The notes under the pieces were generated by a model that worked only from the letters and a program-made list of their open reading frames with translations, had not been told where the DNA came from and searched no databases. A program made the translations under genes and the position numbers. Source: Lucifuga dentata (Eukaryota; Chordata; Actinopteri; Ophidiiformes; Bythitidae). From it: a DNA stretch of 64,000 nt. The stretch covers positions 216,518 through 280,517 of the forward strand of contig VXCM01000293.1 in assembly GCA_014773175.1 (NCBI GenBank), given 5' to 3'. Position 1 is the stretch's first letter. Each line of letters starts with the position of its first letter. Shown here piece after piece: positions 1-14,767 of this stretch.

Positions 1-353
1 AACCACAATGTCTTCCACACCTTCACTTAAAGCACTTTTTAGGCCTCTTAGTGCCTCCCTCCATCTCTGCGTTGAGCTCCATTAATACGGTCATTTAGTC
101 GTCTAATACATCCGTGTGGTTGGTACTGCTGCATTATGTATCAGCCGGGGTCGGCATGTGCTGAACTGTGTGGGTCTCCACTCTAACCACACATTGTAAA
201 GACATTATCCGCTTCCCACAGAAAACAACTCTGATGTAGTAGTGAGTAATTTAAGGAGACATATGCATAGATGTGCCAGCAAATGTTAACGCGTGCATAC
301 ATATACACACACATTAATGGTTGTGTAAAGTGTAAATATGCAGTAATGACAGT

Positions 354-783
354 CAGGGGCGGGGCTAGAGGTGGGCTTATGGGGCTTAAGCCCTGGATGT
401 TTTCCACAAAGCCCCAAATCTTTTTGTAATAGTGTGTTTTTAATTTTCTCTAGCATTTTTGCAATTACCCAATTCATTGCCAAGGCAGAACCACAGTGTT
501 GTGAACAGAATGCTTGGACTGAATTGGTGGATGGAACAGACATAACACAACATTTTTTTTAATAACTCAACATATTGCTCTGCTGTTTAGATTGTTGTAA
601 AGGTTTTTGTTTAGAAAGATTTTTAACTTCATATAACTTGTTAAAAGATGTAACATTAGTTGTTATATTTCTTAAGCATTTCTCAAAACTTATATTTAGC
701 TTTAGTAGATATAAAATGCCTGTATTTTCCAGTAGAGATCTGGGCTAAGCCCTGGATCTCCTCTAACCCTAGATCTGCCCCTG
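354..783. mobile_element. hAT-like MITE
   Basis: A 430-bp non-coding element with imperfect terminal inverted repeats, CAGGGGCGGGGCTAG on the left and the inverse of CTAGATCTGCCCCTG on the right. A second inverted GGGCTTA/TAAGCCC block lies inside each end. The flanks are only partly alike (ATGACAGT and GACACAGT), consistent with a decayed 8-bp hAT target duplication. Confidence 0.6.
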
Positions 784-812
784 GACACAGTTTGTACTGA
801 TGTATGGTATGT

Positions 813-847
<35 letters not shown>

Positions 848-3800
848 AAAGTTCTACGGTTAAGTGTGCTGTTGAAAATATGACAAAGCTGTTATAGAGC
901 CGCCATATTCAATAGGTGGATGCGGGTCAGATACAGACCAAAATAAAACTTAATCCGGACCTGGACCGAACAAAAATAGAATTTAACAACAAAAAAATTC
1001 AATAAATCCTGCAGACTGCTTTTGAGTGACACATTGGTTTCCTGTCCTTGTCATTATTCAGCCCCTTGTAGCTAGTTAGCTTGCAGCTAGTTAGCACGCT
1101 TGTGGTCACAGGTAAGATTTTGTAAAGATAAAATGTCATCTTTCAGACTTGCCGATACAAGGTAAAGAAAGGTCGACAGTGAATGTAACAGACTGTGACG
1201 CACTGTTCTAAATGAAATATACCTGCTTATTTCTGGTTTGGATCACAGGGCGCCAGAATGTATCCCATCATGCACTGGAAGAGAAGCAATGACTTGCCGT
1301 GGACGGATTCCAGTTTGTCACATTGAAATCACTGTAAATCAGGGGTACTCAAATACAAATTTTAAAGGTCCACAAACAAAATTTTCAATAAGACGAAGGC
1401 AAAGGTCCGTTTATTAAAGTCAGTCAAGCCAGGGTCGGATTTGGATCCAGGGGACACACACACACACACACATTCAGTTTCACTTTGCAGCGGAGAAAGT
1501 GGAGAATTTTGACTCTATACAGCGATGTCTCACAGATAGTACAAATAATACATATGAAAAGTACTGTATAATTTGCTCAGAGTCCAGAGACAGTTGTGAT
1601 TCGGTCCGGATCTGGACCAGAGTCCGGACTTGGAGGATGACTACTGTAAATGATCTTGTAAATCCAGTTTATGAATGTATTTTTACACAATTCAGAGATG
1701 TGACACCGTGATGGATTAATATTTCTGCAGTCCAAATAAAAGCTGTGTTGGTGCCAAACTGTTTGCATGTAGAAAACATGCTCACATACATACATATTAC
1801 ACACACACACTTCTTAACCACACAATAAAAAGCCATTATCCTTTAACCACAGAAAACAACAGCGCCTTAAGGTTAAAAAACCCAAACTCTCTGAAGCCCA
1901 TTAAGTATTCACCACAGAGCAGAGCACTTTAGACTTGTGTTTTACAGTTAACCACAGTTTCTAAAGCACATTACCTACTTACTGCAGTGTGTGTGTGTGT
2001 GTCCTCGTGTATTTCTGTGTGTATCTGGTTTAGTACGTGTACAATATGTTTCAATATATTCGCTTGAGTTTTTGCCTGATATACCGAATTCGGCAAGCTG
2101 TGTGATTGTGTGTTGCTGTTTCCTGTGTGTGTGTGTGTAACATGACACTTTAATGAAAGGAAGGGAAAGAGTAGAGTGAATGAGACAGAGGCAAGAGCGG
2201 GGAGGGAGAGAGAGAGAGACGACAGAGGAGAACAATATTGAGCGACGTCAGGGGAAAACTGCAGAGTACAAACACACACGCGAGTACACGCACACACAAG
2301 CACACACACACATGCACACACAGCGGACATCAATACTGTCAAAGCGCAAAGTCACATCAGGTACAGGAGACAATACCCAGGCTGTGTTACAGTGAGTGAT
2401 AGAGGGATCAAAAAACACAAAGGCAGAGAGAAAGAAAGAGACAGCAGAACAAAACAAAAAATAAATGATAGTGTAAGGAATAAACAGAAAGAAAGAAAGA
2501 AAGAAGTAGGAATACATTGGAAAAAGATGACAGATAGATAGATAGATATTCAATGAAGAAAAAATAGAATGGGTGAGAAAGAAAGGGAAGAGGAGGGACA
2601 GAGAGAAAAGAAAGTGTGAGTTCACAGTGAAATCTAAAGAGAAAGAAAGAGAAAAACTGTGAAGAGGCGGCAGCAGTACATCTTGATCAACAGATGACTG
2701 ATCATATCAGTGCTGGCCATCTTTCACCAGCCGCCGTTTGACGACATAACGTGANACACACACACACAGGCATGCATCCATTTCCCCCGACGTACCCTCA
2801 GGCGGTAGCATTAATAACGTATGGCCTGGCCAGGGGCCTCTGTTCACACACACACACACGGTCACACACGTTCATTCATTCACACAAGCACACACATTTA
2901 TACACACTCACACACATACGTTCACATATTCATTCATTCATTTACAGAGAGGCAGACAATGTGGTCAGGCTGGAGGCAAATAACAGGGATTCAATGAAGA
3001 CACACACACACACACACACACACATACAGACCATAACCCCACAATATGGCTCATACCCTCAGGCCTGAGGTCTCGCCCCCCATTCAGACCCCCTGTGTAC
3101 CCACTGCAGCATGTCCATGTTTAGTCTCGACCAAAATGTGGAAATAAGATGAATATGAAACATATTCATTCATATATAAGGTAAAGACATAAAATAAAGC
3201 AGTAATATTAAAATACTGACAGCAAGAAATAGAAGAGGTGAGGAAAGTGGAAAATGAAGGACAGAGAAAGGAGGAAACAGGAAAGCTACACTTGCTATTT
3301 ATTACACTCCAAAAATAAAAATGTGTGTGAGGAAAATGTCTCACCTTTTTGATTTCATGAATTAAAGATGGCATTGCACTTGTTACATAGGCATTATTTC
3401 AATTTACATGTGATTGATGCGTCAGTCCTTCTCACAGCTGACTGGATGGTTGTGCTACTTGTTGGCCTGTGATTGGTTCTTGTTTCTGACCTTCAAACAG
3501 GAAAATGTGATCTGTCAATTTTCTCTAAAATTATCCTCACCATTCAGTTTTCTGGGTCAGAGGGTAGATATGCTCCATATGCCGTGCTACATTTTAGTTT
3601 ATTAATAATTAAGGTTCATTATTGTGACTTTTTGTTGATAATGTGTATTTTATTACAACAGGATGGATTTTGTTTTAGCTCCAATTTATGGTGACAAAAA
3701 GTAAAATCTCACCAAGCTTCTGCAGAAATGTAATTTTAATTAGAATTGGCAGGTAGATTGAATATCAGCGGTATTAAAAAAAAAAAAAGACAGAAGAGAT

Positions 3801-4714
3801 GAAAAAGAGGACGTAAGGGAAGGGACCATTTTAAAGAAAAGACAAAGGGTTCTTGAAAGAAGAAGGGATGAAGATGAGAGGAGGAGGTGGGAGAGGACGG
3901 TGGCTGGCTATCTCTGGTCTTGTGTCTAACAACTCCTAAGTGTAATGGGAGTGTACTTTAACACCTGAGTCCCACCCGCCCACCCACACACACAGACAGA
4001 CATACACACACACACACACACATGTGTACAAGGTCTTTCACTCGGGTCACTCGCTGTCTTTCATCTTTCAGTTATATTACTCTCTGTCTCTTGTCTTCTC
4101 TCCCCTTTCCTTTGACATTATTAAACAAATACACCTGGTGTCTGATTCCTCCAGGCCTCACATGACTCTTCACACAAGAGCGACACCACATCGGTTCTTC
4201 ACGACACACATGCAATCATCTTACACCTCATTCTTCTTACCATCTTTGATCAACGAATCTTCATAAGCACTTCATTCATATTGTTGCCTCTCTTGTCCAA
4301 ATGAAAAGGGCAGAGATTCAAAGGGGAAAGGATCAGGTCTATTTTTTGCCACCAGGGGGCATTATACTCAGGACAAAATAAATCACGATCAATGGGAAAT
4401 TTGTACAAAACCCCATTATTAGGGAGACATTCTCACTTTTGGGAAAATATTGTTTATATAAATAGCACAAGATCTTTAAAATCCATTTTATCTCTAATTA
4501 ATAGAGTAGCAAATATTTCAGGTGGCTGGCCAGCAGCCCTGAACTAAAATTTCTTTTTATTTTCTGCATTGACAATGTTAAAGTGAACATAGACAAATTT
4601 CCATGTTCTTATTTTCATTTGAGGGAATATTTTGAAACTTTTGCAATTTTTTTAATGTGCAAAAACACATTAATCCACTTCTGTTCTCCCTTGAAGATTG
4701 AAAACAGGCCATCT
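784..4714. other. intergenic, simple repeats
   Basis: No gene seen. It contains poly-A at 815-844, a CCGGATCTGGACC-bearing repeat remnant (890-1640) with a CAGGGGTACTCAA motif at 1340, and many CA/GT and GA tracts (1460, 1986, 2122, 2196, 2270, 2750-3025, 4005). Open frames here only translate simple repeats. A CTCF-like motif is at 4349. Confidence 0.6.
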
Positions 4715-4718
4715 TTAA

Positions 4719-5439
4719 AGGACCATACCACAATTGTGCATTTCTGAGCCTAATATATTAAATCTTCATATGTGTTGCATTACTGACAGCCATTTCCCAA
4801 AGGATAAAACCGTATTTCAGCTTTCCTGATATTTTTCAAAATCTCTTAATCTTTCAGNCATTTCCCAAAGGATAAAACCGTATTTCAGCTTTCCTGATAT
4901 TTTTCAAAATCTCTTAATCTTTCAGAATCAAATATTCAAGGGTTACATCCACCTTAAAAATCGATATTTCACCTGCTAATAGTTACGCAGCCTAATGAAG
5001 TCACTCTCATTTAAATTTTTCGATAAACAGAGTGGAGTGAATAGTGTTTTGGGACTATTCACTCCACGCTTTTTATTGCGCTTAAATGCTGAAATTGAGC
5101 ACCTTCAAAAAAAAAAAAAAAAAAAAAAAANCCTGAATACACGTCTTGTTCGCAATAATGGATTACCTATCCCAAGAACGTTTCAAGTATCAACAAGCTG
5201 ATTTTAATAGCGTATCAGAATGAACTGAAATTAATGGCAGTCTGGAAGGTAGGAAAAAAAATTAACTCACCGTTCCAGTAGTATGCTTTGGGAAATGATT
5301 GTCAGTNTGGAAGGTAGGAAAAAAAATTAACTCACCGTTCCAGTAGTATGCTTTGGGAAATGATTGTCAGTAAATGATTGTCAGTGTATGAAAATTGAAT
5401 ATATTAGGCTCAAACATGCACAATTGCCGGTATGGTCCT
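4719..5439. mobile_element. TTAA-flanked MITE, copy A
   Basis: Flanked by TTAA (4715-4718 and 5440-5443). It starts AGGACCATACCACAATTGTG and ends with the inverted form CAATTGCCGGTATGGTCCT. The interior shares the family's blocks (TTTCAGCTTTCCTGATATTT, CTACCTTCCAGAC inverted, GGGACTAT). Two N-centred duplications (4791-4925 and 5243-5371) lengthen it artificially. Confidence 0.75.
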
Positions 5440-5443
5440 TTAA

Positions 5444-7596
5444 GGCCTTCTCTCATTCTGTTCCAATTGGCCGGCTGTGAAGAGGCGAATGCCGCCCAAA
5501 CAAGCGTTGTACTTTGTGGGTGTGTCCAAACAGGTGCATTATATGTTGATGTAAACATGTTACAGAATTAAAGGACCAATCAAAAATGAAACATGCAAGG
5601 AAGTTCAGCACCTATGGATTTGGCTTACTGGGTGCATTTCAATAGGTATCCTATAACCTATAGAATATGTGTGTTTCTTTTCTGAAGAACACTGCAGTTA
5701 TCACTAAAAGCATCTTTCAAGTTTGACTTCACAATGGCCAAAAATAATTCATTGATAATTAATATTCAAAATACATTTTAGAAGGCTGAAGAGACAGCAA
5801 TCGTTTGTCAAAGTCTCCAAGACCAACGTTTCTGCAGACACAGATCACGTCAGCATGGTGGATGGATGGGTGCATGGGACTTTTTCCTCTGAAGAACTTG
5901 CTCATGTTGCACTATATGTTTTATAAAAATGCATCTTGTTTTAAGATAAACCTGGTGTCTCCACTGACTTTCTCTCAAAAAAACTAATCGATTATACATG
6001 AGCAGCCAAACCTTCTTGTAGCAGCCAAGTGTAGATCCAGTGTAAAGTTCAGACCGGTCCAGCTTCCATCCACCACCCATCAGCATTCATCCATTTGCAC
6101 CAGCCTGGTACCAACACACAGAAGGTGCAAAAAAATAAATAAAAATGGCGTGTCAATTATCACATTTGTCACTGGAAAGCAAAGAAATAAAATTGAGGTG
6201 AGTTTTTGCCTCGTCAGGGAAAAGCGCAGTTCACCTATGACGATTTAATGACAGAAATAATATTACCATACATAAAATAGTCTTTGGTTCTTAATTGGAC
6301 TCCTTAGTTATTCCTGTTAGTCTTAAATACTGGCAGAGAGGGCATAAAGACTCTCATTAGTGCACACATACATACGCACACACACACAAGCACTCCACAC
6401 ACAGCTTAAGGTTGTATGGCTGGGTGAACTATGCTCATAGACACAGATACACACAAAGATGGTGTTGTATAGCTTGTTGAATTACCGCACACACACACAC
6501 GATAATTATTACCTTCATATGCAAACGCCTGCAGTGCCCGCCTGGCAGCCTGACGTTTTTTTAAAGTGTGTACTTTTCTTATTTAATTAATTAAAACAAT
6601 CGTCAATGAACTTTAAATTAGTCCAGCATAAATGTCTCTGTGTGTGTGTGAGAGAGAGAGAGAGTGAGTGAGTGTTAATAATTAGCAGGCAGTAAAGCGG
6701 CTGTGTTAATTGCATTTAGGATCCTGCCTGGGGAGAGAGAGAGAGAGAGAGAGAGAAGGAAGGCGGAATGGAGAGAGAGAAAGAGAGAATAAGGCAGGGG
6801 GAAGGGGGGGGAGGAGAGAGAGATCTCCTATCGCTTGTTCCTGAAATAGAGAATTCCCATGTATTCTGAGATATAAAATGGAGCATGGAGCCCTCAGGAG
6901 CAGGCAAACACACACATTTCCTCTGTCTTTTCACACACACACACACAGAGCCCCTGGGAGGACAGAGCTAACCTTAATTAGCCTAACACTGTGGTGAAAT
7001 TGATTGAAATGCAGAACATCAATTATTAAGCCTAACTGTTTTCATAACCCCACACACAACCCTCCATGTAGCATATGTAGGGATAATAATAGGGAGGTGG
7101 AGGTGTGTGATAAGAAAGGGAAGGTGTGAATATGTGTGTCATATCTCATTACGAAGAAGAGATAAGACATCAAAACAGATTTTACGTGTGGAAAAAACCG
7201 ACACATTCGCGTAAAATGACATTTGCGTGTGCACTTTTCACACACGTGTGCATGTGAATCGTCATGGAGATTCATGGAGGGCATCCCAGAGAGAAAAGAG
7301 GAGTGGAAGGGAGGAGCAGATGTCACAAAGTAGAAGTATGGATTAGATTCTGTAAAGGTACAACTATAGGATTAGCAAACGTCGAGTCAGTCTTTTTTTT
7401 TTTTTTTTTTTTTAAAGGAACAGATCATTTTAATGTGATTTTTGCCCTATTTTACATTCCCACCCTGAAATGTTGGCGTGTTTCCTTTTGCACGTGAACA
7501 CCATTACCACAGTTTACAGGAAACAGGGTCATCTAGTGACAAGGACAGTTCAGTTTTTGTATATAAGTCAAGGAAAAAAATGGAGAGAAAATATTA
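5444..7596. other. intergenic, no gene seen
   Basis: Simple GA tracts (6651-6664, 6734-6800), CA tracts (6375, 6490, 6932) and unassigned sequence. Confidence 0.55.
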
Positions 7597-7802
7597 TAAT
7601 CAGAATCAGAAAGAGCTTTACTGCCAAGTGCATGTGCACACAAGGAATTTTTTCTTGGTGAACTGAAGTCTGCAGTACACATATATAAATATAAATATAT
7701 AAATACATCAAAATGTATATATTTACAAATGTGAATGGTAGAATGAATAATGAGTTTGCATAAGAAATAATATAATACATATTACAGAGTAGGAATATTG
7801 AA

Positions 7803-7833
<31 letters not shown>

Positions 7834-7842
7834 AACGGAACT
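7597..7842 (+). repeat. fish dispersed repeat (GAGCTTTAYTGCCAAGT type)
   Basis: ATCAGAATCAGAAAGAGCTT then TACTGCCAAGTGCATGTGCA and CAAGGAATTTTTTCTTGGTG, recalled as a very common teleost repeat segment, followed by an AT microsatellite (7807-7833). Confidence 0.55.
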
Positions 7843-8725
7843 GTGAACAAAGCGTCAGAGTTTGTCAGCGTACGTAAAAATGGAGGGTGTGATTTTTTTC
7901 AATTTTAACTGGATTTTTTAAAAAAGTTTTTATTAAATTATTCAAAATAATCAGAAAAATATGGAGTTTTTTGAAGAATTTTTTAAAATAGTAAGTCACA
8001 ATAATAATCAAGTTCGAGCCTCAGCATTAACCCTGATGTCCCACCTGCAAGCTGCACTACAAACTCTGCTATTCAGCACGTCCTCTGAGAGCTCACCCAC
8101 TCAAACGCTGCTCCTCATGGCCACCGCCGTTATCCAGCGACCTTTTGAACCCGACGGGAGTGCAGGTCACGACCGGGTGAACGTGAAGTCATTGCAACCG
8201 CAGGCACACTTCCTGCTGGGTCATCCTAATGGGCTGCGGTTGCCTGCATCATTTTCAGAACTAACGGGTGACCAATAAAAATTAAAAATGCTGCTTGAAT
8301 TTTAGGGGAAATGCACTTCCTGAAATTGATTTGTGGCAAAATGATTTCAACCTCAATGAGTTAAAAAAAAAAACAAAACAAAACACAAAAACCTAATGAC
8401 ACACATGTTATTGTTGAGTTTGAGGGTAGCTGGGCGGTCTGGTGCTTCGGTGTTTTGAACTTTTGGATGTGTGTTAGCTGCTAGCTGAACGTTTTAAGTG
8501 GACTTGTGGTTTAGTTAATGGCTTTAACAGCGACACCTCCAGACCCGTGACTTCAAAACATTTTACGACATGTGTATGTGGCCACATTTAGGCTTGTTGA
8601 GTTTGTGCTAATGCTAATATAGGGTACTGCACACTACTGAATTGACCATAGTTGAAGCAGTTATTTATATTAACAATTTCTTTAATTGATCAGCAGCTCA
8701 TCTTAATCAAAAACTAATTAATCCT
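7843..8725. other. intergenic, unassigned
   Basis: The 105-codon frame at 7961-8278 is the only long one and resembles nothing I know. The segment 8030-8260 is more GC-rich than its surroundings, which would merit a homology search. Confidence 0.4.
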
Positions 8726-9283
8726 TTAAGGGCCATACTGGCGATTGTGCATGTATGACCTAATATTTTAAATTTTCATACACGTAACGTTACTGATAAT
8801 CACTGCCCAAATCATACTACTGGAACAGTGAATTTAAAAAAAAAACATTTCCTACCTTCCAGGCCACCATTGGTTTTTGTTGACACTTGAAACGTTCTTG
8901 GGATACCCATCATCGTGAACAAGACGTGTGTTCAGATTTTTTTTGAAGTTATGTAATTTTAGCATTTAAGTGCAATGAAAAGTGAGGAGTGAACATATGT
9001 CTCCACCAGGGAATATAGTCCCCAAAGAAGACCTGCGTTTATCGAAACATTTGAATGACCATCACTTCATAAGGCTGCGTAACTATTAGCAGAAGAAACA
9101 TCGACTTTTAAGGTGGGTGTATCGCTTGAATATTTGATTTTGAAAGATTAAGAGATTTTGGAAAACATTGGTGAAGCTGAAATAAAGTTTTATCCTTTGG
9201 GAAATGATTGTCAGTAACATAACATGTATGAAAATTGAATATATTAGGCTCAATCATGCACGATCACCAGTATGGTCCTTTAA
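8726..9283. mobile_element. TTAA-flanked MITE, copy B
   Basis: TTAA at both ends (8726-8729, 9280-9283), termini GGGCCATACTGGCGATTGTG and inverse AGTATGGTCCT. The roughly 550-bp interior matches the other copies. It is the best full-length copy free of N's. Confidence 0.75.
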
Positions 9284-9931
9284 GCTTTCAAACAAAAATG
9301 CTTTTATTTTTTTTCCCTAATGAAACCATTGCTAAGCACTTAAAATGAGCCATTTTTGCAGCATAACTCAGGTAGATACATGACACGTAAATTAAATGGT
9401 GATGGTGACAATCACAGAGAGTCGCTGAGTGAATGCGTATAGTCCTTTAATCTTATTTTTCTTTATTTTCTTAATTTGTTGAATCCTCTACACTACATCC
9501 CTGAAGTTGGGGGTCATAATATGTCAGGCTGGAAGTGTACGTTGATTAAAATCCTGTTGGTGTGTGCTGTTTCTGTCTGCTGTCCCTTCTGATTGCTGTT
9601 TAAATTGAGCGTTGAGATTTTGTCATCTTCCTAGTCTTTGACAGAGTGTATCAGCTGATCAATAATTGTTCCTCAGATCGGTTCACTCGTTCGTTTCTGC
9701 TTTAAAGGTTGCCTAGATTCCCACATGAAGATAAGAATATTCATGCATTAGTGAACACCAGAAAGTTTGTGCTCTTCTCTTTGGTACCATTTGTCACATT
9801 TCCCTCATTTTAAAATTATGTTTTAAGCAGCTTTTCTGCCAGGTTGTTGGGTTTGATCTGTCTGCATTTAGACTATTTCTCCCTTTGTTTTGTAGTGAAT
9901 GTGACACTTAATCAAACAACTACCATTATCT

Positions 9932-10210
9932 TTAAAGGACCTTACTGGTGATTTAGCACGTTTAAGCCCAATAAATACTACTCGCCTACATGTTATTGAC
10001 GACGATTTTTCAAATCTTAGAACCGTATTTTGGTTTTCCTGTTATTTTGCCAAATCTCCTAATCTTTTAAAAATAAATGTTCAGATGAAACACCAACCTT
10101 AAAATTCTAAAGCAACTTTCAAGTCTCTACAAGTTACGTAGGACCAAAATCGCACAATTTTACAGCTACTATGGCTGATGACATGTTTCATGTTTCTGTC
10201 TACGTAGCTT
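9932..10210. mobile_element. TTAA MITE, copy C (right end lost)
   Basis: Starts TTAAAGGACCTTACTGGTGA and continues with family sequence (CGTATTTTGGTTTTCCTG, CACCAACCTTAAAATTC), then fades out near 10.2 kb. Confidence 0.6.
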
Positions 10211-12117
10211 CTTTCCTGCTTGTCATAGCGCTACGATTTACCAGATGTATCAAACTAGATATCAGGAATCAGAGGAAGCTGCCCGTTGTTGCGCTGAAGA
10301 TGGAAGTTTTTACAGAGAATCATGCTTTGGATGCTATAAAATAATCACACCACAGGAAGCATACAGTTCCAGCTTCTGGAACCGCCCCCCCCCCTTCAGG
10401 TGACCACAATTTTGCCCCATCTCCCTAACCTGATGACTCAGTGACCTCCAGTCTGTCTCAGTCTATCTTTGTCCCGGTGCTGCGTCGTCACAACCCACTG
10501 AGTCAGTGGAAAACTCATTTAGGCCTAATTACACGGGCCGGGCTTCTGCCTCTCTTTCTTTCAACGAAGAGCTACTTTCTTTCGCCCCTTCTCTTTTCTC
10601 CTTTACTCTCTTGGTGTCCTCTCTTTGCTCTCTCATTTCTCTCTTTGTGCTCCAGTTACCACCTCAAAGTAGCCCTGCGCTGCCAGCCAGCCAGAACACA
10701 CACACATACACCCACACACACACACAGACTGGACATCCAACACTATAGTGTGGCCAAAAGGCCGAAGGTACACAGGTACAAAAGCTTTTAGCTGCCTCTT
10801 TGTCGTTTACTCGGGGTCAGCCATAGGTTAGGGCCCAGTCTTAATTAGTAGACATAACTTATACATGATTACTCCTCTTCAGGTCCTACGGCCCAAAACA
10901 CACACAAACACACACACTTAAGCTAAGGAGCCAACAGGGTTTCTCACGTATCCACCGGGCTCAACCCACTTAACCCCGTCTATGAAAGAAAGATGGCATA
11001 CATACACACATCCAGCCCGTCTAAGGTTTAGACCTGAAGGGTCAGGCAGGTGAAATGTAAGGAACCCTGCAAGGAACTTTACCCCAGGACATCAGACCAC
11101 ACAAAACAACGTCAGAACAAAAGTCAGAGATTAATGATAGATGACAGTCTAGGGTCAGTGATCAGTTCGTATGTCAGGGACCGACGTTACAGTGTCACCG
11201 GGAATCAAACGTGGCAGACTGTGTGTGGTCAAAAGGTTTTTTTTTTTAAATCGTCAGACATGAGATTGTTATTATATTGCTGATAACAGTGAAGATGCAA
11301 CATTTAAAGTAGGGTGGGATGCCCTAGTCTAAGGTTTCTCTGCTTCCTAAATCTTCTCTCGCTTTGCCAGCTGACTTAAGCTACTTGCAGGGAAAACTCT
11401 TCTTGTAGCAGTGAAAGTGAGAGGAGCGCTTGGCTCAGGATCATGTTCTTCCTGGGGCCGTAACTCACAGTTGCTGCATTCCAGACCCATTCCTCCGTCT
11501 ACAGGTTTCCCTGCTTCCTGTGAAGGCTGATTGATAAGTTCCGAGTCTGACACATGAAGGTTAGCAAAGGCTGAAATAATGTTGTAATATATTACAAAAT
11601 AATATAATTTCTTAGTGGTTTTGCACATTCACTGTAATGAGCTAAATAATTATAATTTACAAGTTTCACAGGTAACAAAGAATCTATAAGGAGAACAAGG
11701 CAGACAAACTATGCCAACATGTAGTGTTTCTGCACAGTATTTGCTAGTTTAGCGGCCACTTACCTGATCATCTCCTCCCAAACATGAAAAATGGTTGAGC
11801 TGAAACCCGTTTAGCCTCAGGCAGTGACATCATATTAGCTGTGCAGATTTTTATTTTTAATAGACAAAAAAAAAAAAAGNAAAAAAAAAAAAAGTACTTA
11901 TATGACAATGAGCATCATAACTGAAGAAAATGGATATTTTAAAATAATAAAACTGCAAAAACTGAGTTAGATCTTCCTATTGTAGGCTTAGAAGTCATCA
12001 ATCGATGCTCGTTTCTTCTCTACAGACAAAAGCCTGGTTGGAGTGAAAGGTCGTCAGGGAGAATTCTGTTCACCTGGTCTGATTGGCAAAGCAGTGTCAG
12101 CTGAGGTCAGCCCCCAC

Positions 12118-12178
<61 letters not shown>

Positions 12179-14449
12179 TTTTTATATAGTCAACATAGTG
12201 TATTTTCATTTTTTAAATTCTTAAATTAAGATCATGTGGTCTCTCTGACAAAGCAAAAGAACAAATGAATATGACAAAACTCAATAAAATGGTGTTTGCG
12301 TGTCTGAGAAGTTTACCGAGAATCCAACCTGTAGCATCTTTAGACTGTTCTAGAAACTCAAAATCTATGAATCAAATGAAATTGCTTGTACATCTCAACA
12401 CGAGCTCTAAAAAATATCCTATTTGTAAATTAGACACCAATAAAGGTGCCTAATCAAACTCTAACTTCATAATGTGTTTGATATTGACAGAGATGCCCCT
12501 CCCCAACACACACACACACACACACCTCCCCATCAATCCATAAATGTAGAACCAGGACAAAGGATTCTAGCAGCAGCCCAGGAGCTGAAAACAACCACCC
12601 GCTTTGCTCAAAGGCACTTCAGCAGAGCAGAAGTTTGCCAGTCGGTTTGAACCTGCAGCCTCTCTTCTGCACCAGCCCTCTTACTCACTTTTTAATATGA
12701 AATCCATAATGCGCTGCAGCATAATAGACTAACAGACTGGTGTTAGCTCACTCTTTCAGTCCACTGACTGTAATTTACCAGCCTGAATTACTCTCTCAGT
12801 TATTGGAAAGCATTTTGCATCTGCAGCCACGGCACAAGACGGCGTGGTTACAGTACAACCGGTTGATGCTTCGCCCATAAAGCAGACGCCACCGTCACAG
12901 GAATTAATATCAACATCTGCTGAAATCTGAGATAAACGTGACTGCCACCATTACCAGGCTTGCATTACACTTCCAGAAAGTTTAGGTACACTCAGGATAT
13001 GGTATTAATTTGTTTGGGAAATGCTTACTGCTCTGGGCTGTGATTGGGCTCAGGGGATCGGAGGAGATCCAAGGCCAAAACCATAAGGAAGGAGGGCTGG
13101 CATCAACAACAATAGTTTAATGATGCTCCGGTAATGGAGCGCAAGGAGGTCACTCAGGAAGAGTACTCACTCTGACGGGCAGACACACACACATGCACAC
13201 ACAACACACATACACAAAACCTAAACACCCAATTGCTCCCAAATATATCTATGGACATACAAAAGAAACACAAACACTGCACACACAGGTACATTTGGAC
13301 ACATGAGAAGACACAATATTCAGATGCACAAATGAGCAAAAACACACACACACACACACACACATACATACAGTCTCTTCATTCTCACTCCGAGACAGCC
13401 CAAACCTTTTAACTGCAATGGTTTATAATGTGTTTTAATGTCTCTGGGATCTTTAACTGTAAGGCTGTCAGATTGCTAAGTACACAACAAAGATGGGTCA
13501 GAGTTTTTACTTGCTGATAGTAAACAAGTCTGAATAATTCAGAGGGTGAAAATAACATTTTATTATTTATCTATTAGCGTATCAGGGTTGTGATCTAATG
13601 CGTGCATGTGGAAGAGTTGAAGAAGGGAAACGGGGAAAGATGTGTGGGTTTTTTTTAAACTGAAATAATATAACTGGATCACACACTTACTGTGTATCTT
13701 TGCAGAATTTGCTGTGAAAATTGTGTGTTGTTTCTGATTTTTTTTCATCAAAACTTACTCAAGTCTTTGTTAGGATAGGATCAGGGTTATGTTGTATCCA
13801 TTACATGTGTAACAGTTTATGGAACAAGATCTGAAGAATTGGGGTTTTATCTAAAAGGAGCTACTCATTTCATGAAATAAAAAGAGGAAGAGACAACCAC
13901 ACTCAACAGAACAATGGATATCGCTGACATTCTGACAAAAAAAACCTTGAAAAGGTGTAGAGTAATGTTTTTAGCACACCTGACTAAACAGTTTTGTATC
14001 TTTCCTGAACACACTCACACTTAGTGACATATTGACATGCATTCTGTTAAAAAAGAATTTAAAAATGTGTTTATCCCAAAATGTACTGGTGCATATAAAA
14101 ATAGCAATTTGAAGCATTTCAACATATAACAAGTACATTTCTGATTGAACATATTCACACATCAATAATCTCAGAGATCACATGAATAAGTATGTATTAA
14201 CACTGGCCATATATTTAGTTTTTTGGGTTTTTTTTTAGCTTGATCAATATAGCATCGAGGCCTGGTTGATTATTGTGCGTCTATCTCCCTCTGCTGGCCA
14301 ATAAGGAGTATTACACTACAGATCTTCCTTCTATTACTACAGCCAACAATACTACAATTAATATTATTGCCCTCCAGTGGTATGATCATACAATTACATC
14401 GTTAAGATGCAACATGCTGTTTATGAAGTCACTGATGACAGAGATAATC

Positions 14450-14482
<33 letters not shown>

Positions 14483-14767
14483 TGAGGTGATGGAGACTAA
14501 AAATGTTGCTACATGTCTCAAAGAACAATTGATATTTGATTATTCCTTATGTAGAAAATTGCCAATTGAACATTCACCATGACTTCCTTTTAGCCTCCCT
14601 ACTGAGACTGAATATACATAAATTAAACAGAACATACACAATCTATACTGTGTAACTATATATCTTTTATCTACATTTAAGTTGTAAAAAGTTGCTCAAC
14701 TGATTAAGTCAGCAGCAGTAAAGACGTATTCTTTTATATTAATGCCTAAACTTATCGACTGACTAGA
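10211..14767. other. intergenic, mostly unassigned
   Basis: Holds a (CA)n array at 12120-12176, smaller CA tracts at 10699, 12504, 13186 and 13340, N scars in poly-A at 11880, and a SINE/LINE-like remnant at 12560-12680 (GCTCAAAGGCACTTCAGCAG, GAACCTGCAGCCTCT). No convincing coding exon. Confidence 0.5.
12120..12176. repeat. (CA)n microsatellite
   Basis: About 28 uninterrupted CA units. Confidence 0.95.

Noticed and set aside
1971..3068. Several open frames of 70-125 codons
   Set aside because: They translate CA/GT and GA simple repeats (long His-Thr or Cys-Val runs) with no gene structure.
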